Source of the DNA: Rutstroemia sp. NJR-2017a BVV2
Lineage: Eukaryota > Ascomycota > Leotiomycetes > Helotiales > Rutstroemiaceae
NCBI GenBank assembly: GCA_002946415.1
Contig: NJPS01000042.1
Location: 62,001-126,000, forward strand
Length of the DNA: 64,000 nt
Reading direction: 5' to 3'
A model generated the notes under the pieces. That model saw only the letters and a list, made by a program, of their open reading frames with translations, did no database searches and had not been told where the DNA came from. Below, piece by piece: positions 58,751 through 64,000 of the stretch (its first letter is position 1; each line of letters begins with the position of its first letter). The translations under genes were made by a program, and so were the position numbers.

Positions 58751-59910
58751 CTAATCCTTTCTCCCATCTTTACAATTGACATGCACAACTTTATGCTTGT
58801 TTTGCGAATGTCCACCTTCGATGACCACGGCGGTGAGCTTCCCGCCTTTCAGACAGCTTGTGTCTATGCCCATGCTGTATTTATTTAGTTGTAGACCTTT
58901 CTTCGAATCGTGTCCGTATATAACTGTAGTTCGTTCTTTCTTTGGTAGCGATTTCTGATGTTTGTTCCAAACCTGCGGAAGTCAGTATTGTGCGGAGACC
59001 AGGATGTGAATTGGATTTGTTGACCTACCTTGGTCCAGGCAGTTCCTTCTCTTCCTTCGCTAGGTACACCATCAACGATAGTGCGCATATTCATAACCAT
59101 AGTCGGATCCTGCTTCTCCAATTTAACACCCGGTGCCAGTCCAGCATGAACAACCACCACCTCTTCCATTCCTTCCAAATGTCCCACTCTCAATATCACA
59201 GGACATTTCTTCAACCATTTTATTCTCTTCTCCCCCAACTCCCTCACCAATGCCCTATCCTTATAATCCCCATGACTAAAACTCGCCTCCTCCAACCCAT
59301 CGACCTTTTTCTCCGGGTCCTCACTCGGTCCCGGCGCATCCATGCTTGTCTCCATATGTTCCTGAACCATATCCGCATGCGCAAGAATAATCCTATCTTC
59401 GTGATTACCCCGAACTCCCGAAGCGCCAAGTCTCATCGCGAGATCCACCACACCCGCAGAATTAGGACCTTTCGAAATCATATCGCCCGCCAGTATTAAA
59501 TGATCGTGTTTCTCGTTGAAGTCGACCTTGGCCAGTAGGTCCAACAGCGCGCCTTTCATGCCATGGACGTCCCCGACAATTATCAATCGATTCGGTTTTC
59601 TGTGTTTTCCTGTCTGCGGCAGGTAATCGGAGGGGAGGTTCATAAGGTGTATCATATCGGTGAAGGCTGGTTGGGCATTCGTGCCATATTCTTCCTTCTC
59701 CTCGGGCGCTGGTACTGGCGCCGCCTCTCCATTTCCTTCACTCTTTATTAATCCCATTTCTGGTGCTTCGAATAGATAAAAATATGTAGTCCATGAACAC
59801 GCTAATAGTAGAACGAGATAGAGTAAAACACGTCTTTTCGATCGAGGTCTTTGCTGTTGTCGCATCTCGGAAAGTCCCTTCTCATGTACTGGTAGTCGTA
59901 AGGGAGGCAT
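58751..59910 (-). CDS. Membrane-anchored metallophosphoesterase, Ppn2-like
   Basis: A calcineurin-like phosphoesterase related to S. cerevisiae Ppn2 (a vacuolar Zn-dependent endopolyphosphatase). Two exons (59910-59029, 58972-58751; intron 56 nt) give about 367 residues. A short basic cytosolic N-terminus precedes one transmembrane helix (VLLYLVLLLACSWTTYFYLF), a type II topology that places the catalytic part in the lumen. Metal-binding motifs appear in order: GDVHG, GDMISKGPNS, GNHED, VHAGL, and in the second exon VIYGHDS, the last metal-binding His. The end reads HSQNKHKVVHVNC. The splice is required, since without it the frame loses the GHD motif. Polyphosphate activity is inferred from family resemblance only; other ApaH/PPP-like phosphatases share these motifs. 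Confidence 0.88.
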
Positions 59911-60758
59911 TCGTAATTCGTGTGGGAGATCTTCCTAGGAAAATGACGTTTCTGGTCGTGTATTAATGAAAGATGGAGGGTGAGGATTGTAGCAAATCTT
60001 ATAACCACCTTATCTGTTTGAGCATAGGCCAACGAATGGTCTTTGAGAAGGAGAACTCTCCGCAGGCATTTGGATAACATGCATCTTTGTTACCGCTGAC
60101 TGCAGACAGTTGATCCTTTTGATAGCTCAATTGGTGGGTTTTTGTTGATAGACCCACGTAGGAGTGAGCACCTTGATGGGTTGCGGTGAATCATTGGTCG
60201 TTGTGCTGGTTGCTTGCGACAGCTGGATTAAGAAATGTGTCGCGTGCCGCCATCCGTAAACGTTTGAGCTTGATGATGTCATTAGAGTCATTGTTTTGAG
60301 AAGCCACACTCACCAGCCACGAATCCTTCCACCTCAAAAAGTTTTCTGTGGGGTTCGTCGGTTCTTGAGATTCATATAAAAATTTGATCACAGAACAAGT
60401 GAAGTTCAATCTTAAAGAAAAGTAGATGATCCGATCTGTTCGACAATACCACGAGATACTTCGCAACTTACAAACCCCTAGAGAGCATACAGTCTTCTCC
60501 ATTCCGCAAGAGCTGAGCTGATATTGCCTATCAACGTAACTGACCGAGTTGCGCAAGCACGGTTAAGGTTACTCTGCTGTCAAACAGTTCCAATAGCGCC
60601 AGCTGAAAAGTATATATCAACGTTAAAACCGTAGTGGACAGTGAAAGCAGCAGTGTAACAAGCCCCGCACGATCCGCTCCTCATGCAAACCCTCTATCTA
60701 CACAAGCTCAAATTGCCCTACATCCAAAAAAAATCCAAAAAGTTCAAAAAATCAGAAT
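59911..60758. other. Intergenic region
   Basis: Promoter of the phosphoesterase and the 3' flank of the first tRNA gene. An A-rich stretch at 60720-60752, read as T runs on the minus strand, probably serves as the Pol III terminator of that tRNA. Confidence 0.45.
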
Positions 60759-60829
60759 GACCTACGCAGGGATCGAACCTGCAATCTCTTGATTCGTAGT
60801 CAAGCGCCTTGCCATTTGGCCAGCAGGCC
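60759..60829 (-). tRNA. tRNA-Arg (anticodon ACG), copy 1
   Basis: On the minus strand the sequence folds as a standard 71-nt cloverleaf without intron. The acceptor stem is GGCCTGC with GTAGGTC (two wobble pairs). The D arm is GCC/GGC, the anticodon stem CTTGA/TCAAG with loop CTACGAA (anticodon ACG, reading CGU and by inosine CGC/CGA), and the T arm GCAGG-TTCGATC-CCTGC. T runs follow the 3' end. Confidence 0.95.
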
Positions 60830-60970
60830 ATATTCTCTTTCGAATTTAATTGGTGGATGCAGTCTTTTTGATCAATATAAATGAAAAAATCCAGCTCAGA
60901 CTTTTACAAAAAAGCTCATTGCCCTGCGTCCAAAAAAAAGCATCAAAAAAAGTTGACAAAAAATCAAATT

Positions 60971-61041
60971 GACCTACGCAGGGATCGAACCTGCAATCTC
61001 TTGATTCGTAGTCAAGCGCCTTGCCATTTGGCCAGCAGGCC
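60971..61041 (-). tRNA. tRNA-Arg (anticodon ACG), copy 2
   Basis: It is identical over all 71 nt to the copy at 60759-60829 and in the same orientation, 212 nt away. The A-rich block on its 3' side is also similar, so the pair arose by tandem duplication. Confidence 0.95.
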
Positions 61042-61691
61042 AGTACATCTTAAAACCAGATGCTGTTTGATAAAAGCACGCTACTTATTTCATTATATAT
61101 TGAGTGAATTTGTTGGTGGAGTTTGGGAGAATTTCTCTCGCCTTGGTGGGGTTCATCGCCGGTTTAGCGAGGGGTTTGCTTCTACCATACGGTCCGTACA
61201 ATAGAGTTTGATGGTAATATACCAAATTTCTTTGCTTTAGTATTTCTCAATTATGCAAATATCGGGGAATTGAGATATTAGTATCTAGGCAACTATGATT
61301 TAAAGATCTGCTTAAAGACTACTTTAATAGAAATATTTGAGAAGTGGTAAGCCTTATTCGTCAGTAGAAATAAAAAGATTCTCAAATCGGATTTTGGTAG
61401 TGGTATGTCACGACTAAACTCCACCGCATGAGTATAAAGCTAGGACGAAGGGCTACATGGTCAGAATGGTTGGATTTGGAACATTGCAGTTGCTTAAATT
61501 TAGAGGGAACAAATATAATAGAGAGAGTTTTATCCATTATCGAATTAAAAGTTATTACTGTTGCGCTTTATGAAACATGAAAGCGAGATATATACATATT
61601 TAAGACTCCTCCCCGCCCAATCAAGAGATCGAGGTCTTCAACTAACCACAGCTTCCATCCCCTCCATAAAACGCATTCGCATAACCAGCGC
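61042..61691. other. Intergenic region
   Basis: About 650 nt, AT-rich, between the second tRNA and the 3' end of the ferritin-like gene; nothing further seen. Confidence 0.45.
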
Positions 61692-62609
61692 TTACATGAG
61701 AGTCGTATCAAATGTCGGCGAAGATGGAGTAACCTCGAGGATTGCCGGTCCAGCAATGACATTCGCATCGGTGACAGTGCCCGAGTTGTCACTGGTCAAG
61801 AAAACGTAACTCTGTCCACTGATGTTCATTGGAACAGTGGTCATGACAATTCCACCATCGCCAACCTTGGCTTCCACCGAAACGATATCCAATCCACTGA
61901 CGAATGTCGTGTAGAAGGTACCCGTTGGTGCACTCTTGGGAGTCAAACCCACATCGGCACCAGGTGCTGTAGGGAGCCCAGAGATGAGGCCAAGGGCAGG
62001 ATATGCTTTGACTGGTAGCGGGGCATTGGTCGAAGGACAGGAGACAATGAAGGCAGAGGCAATAGAGTAGACGGCGTTGAGGCCTAGCGGGGTAGCGAAA
62101 GGGCTAGCCATGGGGATCTCTCCGTTGGCATTGCGCTCTGCGGATTGATGAAGGGCTTCAGTCGCGAGAATGGATGCGGCGGCTGTAAGGTAGGCTTTGG
62201 TGGTGATGTCTGCTGCTGCACCCAAGTATGCGGAGACGCCAACACCTTCGATGACAGAGGCGAGTGCGACGAACGATTTGGGGTCGGTGAACGGGAACTT
62301 GTAGGTGCATGCTTCGACGGGTGTTGCGCCGGCGCTCTTCAGGCCGGCTTCGAGGTAGGCGACGTGGGCTTCCTCATCGTGTGCGATGTACTTCAATTGG
62401 TCGTAGAATGAGGAGGTGAAGTTTGCATCGAGCCAGTCTTGCTCCGGCATATCTGAGAGAGCTTTCTTGTAGAAGACATTTTCGAGGTGCTCAAGAGTTA
62501 GAGCGTATTGCAGAATATCCGCATCAGTTGGGGCCTGTCGCTTCGCTGGAAGAGCTGATACACTGGCGAAGATGCTGCTCGCAGCGAGGACAACGGTTGG
62601 GAAATGCAT
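61692..62609 (-). CDS. Secreted ferritin-like domain protein (Rds1 type)
   Basis: A single exon of about 305 residues from ATG 62609. A signal peptide (MHFPTVVLAASSIFASVSALP) ends with a KR dibasic site. The ferritin-like domain follows (about residues 30-190): LQYALTLEHLENVFYKKAL carries the first metal-type Glu/His pair, YIAHDEEAHVAYLEAGL the EExH-type pair, and ILATEALHQSAERN a later Glu/His. The C-terminal 110 residues look like a beta-rich domain. The family includes the stress- and glucose-regulated S. pombe Rds1; members are commonly secreted or wall-associated in moulds and of unknown activity. The longer frame upstream of 62609 starts only at a non-ATG codon, so 62609 is the start. 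Confidence 0.9.
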   Translation of the reverse strand: MHFPTVVLAASSIFASVSALPAKRQAPTDADILQYALTLEHLENVFYKKALSDMPEQDWLDANFTSSFYDQLKYIAHDEEAHVAYLEAGLKSAGATPVEACTYKFPFTDPKSFVALASVIEGVGVSAYLGAAADITTKAYLTAAASILATEALHQSAERNANGEIPMASPFATPLGLNAVYSIASAFIVSCPSTNAPLPVKAYPALGLISGLPTAPGADVGLTPKSAPTGTFYTTFVSGLDIVSVEAKVGDGGIVMTTVPMNISGQSYVFLTSDNSGTVTDANVIAGPAILEVTPSSPTFDTTLM

Positions 62610-64000
62610 ATTCGAGTGGTGGAGCAACTGAATCTGAGAGTTGGTAGATAGAGTAGAGAAGGACAACTTGATCTGTTGATTCTATATGTAACAAAAAAGG
62701 ACAACCATAAGAGATGATTTATACATATTTCTCCTTCCCACAGCAACGACGGTGAAAATGTTCCTTCCCGAGTGAGACCCAATTGCGCCGCCTGAAAACA
62801 TTATCATGAAGTAACTACAGGACGGAAGCACACCTATCCGTGATATGTTGGTGACCGCTAGCCACTCTGAACATGTAGTACTGACCGAAAACAACGAGGT
62901 AAACCACGAAGAAAACATCACTATACCTTTGTTTACCTAGTAATAATCATCCGGAGTGTCAACAAGCCGAGCAAGCCTTCCCTTTCTTTGTGATATTACA
63001 AATTCCCAAAGAATGCACCCCGGTAAGACATTTGCTGCACGCTCTGAGCGCGTCGTGGCTAGACCCTGAATAGTTGCATTTCCCGCAAAGTTTCCATGTA
63101 CGATGTCGTCGTCCATCCACTCTAGCACGGCAATCGAAATTCCGAGAAATGGTGTATTCTTAAGTTGCCATTTCCCCTCTTTTCTTTCAGGTACCATCAC
63201 TTCTCCTCGGTACACGTATCCTTTCCTTCAGCGCTGTATGTATCACGGCGCATGCAGATAGTTTGTATTGATCGACAAGAACGCAATAGATTCAAGCTTT
63301 CAAAAGTGATGAGCCGGATCACATTTTATCCGACACCTGCCCGACATGCCACTAAACCGTATCTAAACGTCGCCGACCATTAGCCACGCTAACAATGCTA
63401 TGCCACTTTCTCCTGTGGCTTATGGAATGACACCCCCTTTTCCTTTCTGCACTGCAACTTGATAGCATTTCGAGAAAAAATGAATGATGTACAAAGGTAC
63501 ATGGTACATTACGAACAGTATCTTCCCCTTGACAGAATAAACTTTCCCCATGATTTTCAAGTTCCCTGTATCGTATCCAACCAACTCCACATTCTTGGAT
63601 GTCACATCACATCACCTAACACCGATCACCTCACCTCATCTCCGACCTCCTGACCGCAAAGCCCCAACCAACCTTCCCCTATCCTATCCCATCCCACCCA
63701 TCCTATCCACCTCCCACCTAATCTCTCATTCCCCATCCGAGCACCGTCCCAAAATCCATTTGTTGCACATCTAAAGCATATGCAGCTAATTCCTTCTGCG
63801 GGGAGGGCCAGGGGAAGTGCAGTGCGGTTTCGAATTATTGCTGCAACGACCGTACATACGCACACCATGCAGTCATAGCGCGCGGCTTTTTGTTTCACGA
63901 TTTTTCTTACCTGCAGACACCTCAGCCCTATTAGATTTCCTTTGCAGGAGTAATAGCAAATAATCATGAGGAAATATACTGTATTGCTGCTGTTGTAGAA
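62610..64000. other. 1.4-kb region to the window edge
   Basis: It holds the promoter of the ferritin-like gene and sequence beyond it. A tract of short CCTATCC/TCCCATCC-type pyrimidine repeats lies near 63680-63720. No gene is supported. Confidence 0.4.

Larger units (their letters stand above)
60709..61041. repeat. Tandem duplication carrying the two tRNA-Arg genes
   Basis: Each unit begins with attgccct(a/g)c(a/g)tcc plus a poly-A block, then tRNA sequence, with a unit spacing of about 212 nt. The tRNA parts are identical while the A-rich flanks have drifted, and roughly 70 nt between the units is not shared. Confidence 0.75.

Overview
The window is a stretch of nuclear chromosome from a filamentous ascomycete (Pezizomycotina). 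Almost every gene has several short introns (about 45-160 nt, GT-AG, with TGCTAAC/CTGAC-like branch sites), genes lie on both strands without operons, and the families are typical of moulds: complex I 51-kDa subunit, Cdc4-type F-box/WD40 protein, fungal Zn-finger regulators, GPI-anchored GH16, Rds1-like ferritin-fold protein. A Leotiomycete (Botrytis/Sclerotinia relatives) would fit, but that is an impression and not a measurement. Gene boundaries below were obtained by joining reading frames across splice sites by eye; in all but the two multi-intron minus-strand genes (MER3, ABC transporter) the joined exons add up to a whole number of codons.

Layout. 0-5 kb: 3' end of the complex I 51-kDa gene, a PEX11-family gene and a small four-helix membrane protein. 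4.7-8.1 kb: Cdc4. 9.9-12.3 kb: HOP1 (meiotic axis, HORMA + PHD + winged helix). 14.8-17.1 kb: a long Ser-rich disordered protein. 18.6-19.8 kb: GPI-anchored GH16. 22.6-25.3 kb: C2H2 zinc-finger regulator with a fungal transcription-factor middle domain. 25.3-32.4 kb: a 7-kb gene-poor gap with a decayed gene near 28.5-29.2 kb. 32.4-36.3 kb: Cdc25-type Ras GEF with SH3 domain and four short upstream ORFs. 37.5-42.8 kb: MER3/HFM1 meiotic helicase. 43.4-45.0 kb: UDP-galactose-type nucleotide-sugar transporter. 46.6-51.8 kb: full-length ABCC transporter. 52.9-54.7 kb: a protein with a probable deaminase-fold zinc site. 56.4-58.1 kb: Ser/Thr-rich secreted protein with a C-terminal beta-type domain. 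58.8-59.9 kb: Ppn2-like membrane phosphoesterase. 60.8-61.0 kb: two identical tRNA-Arg(ACG) genes in a tandem duplication. 61.7-62.6 kb: secreted ferritin-like (Rds1-type) protein.

The genes do not form a pathway cluster. Functional echoes are: two meiotic recombination genes (HOP1 and MER3) about 25 kb apart, two growth/cell-cycle control genes (Cdc4, Cdc25) and several surface/secretory genes (GH16, nucleotide-sugar transporter, Ser/Thr-rich protein, Rds1-like protein). The least ordinary item is the deaminase-like gene at 52.9-54.7 kb, with an HVE...PCNPC signature and a duplicated LQKFA motif in a basic tail.
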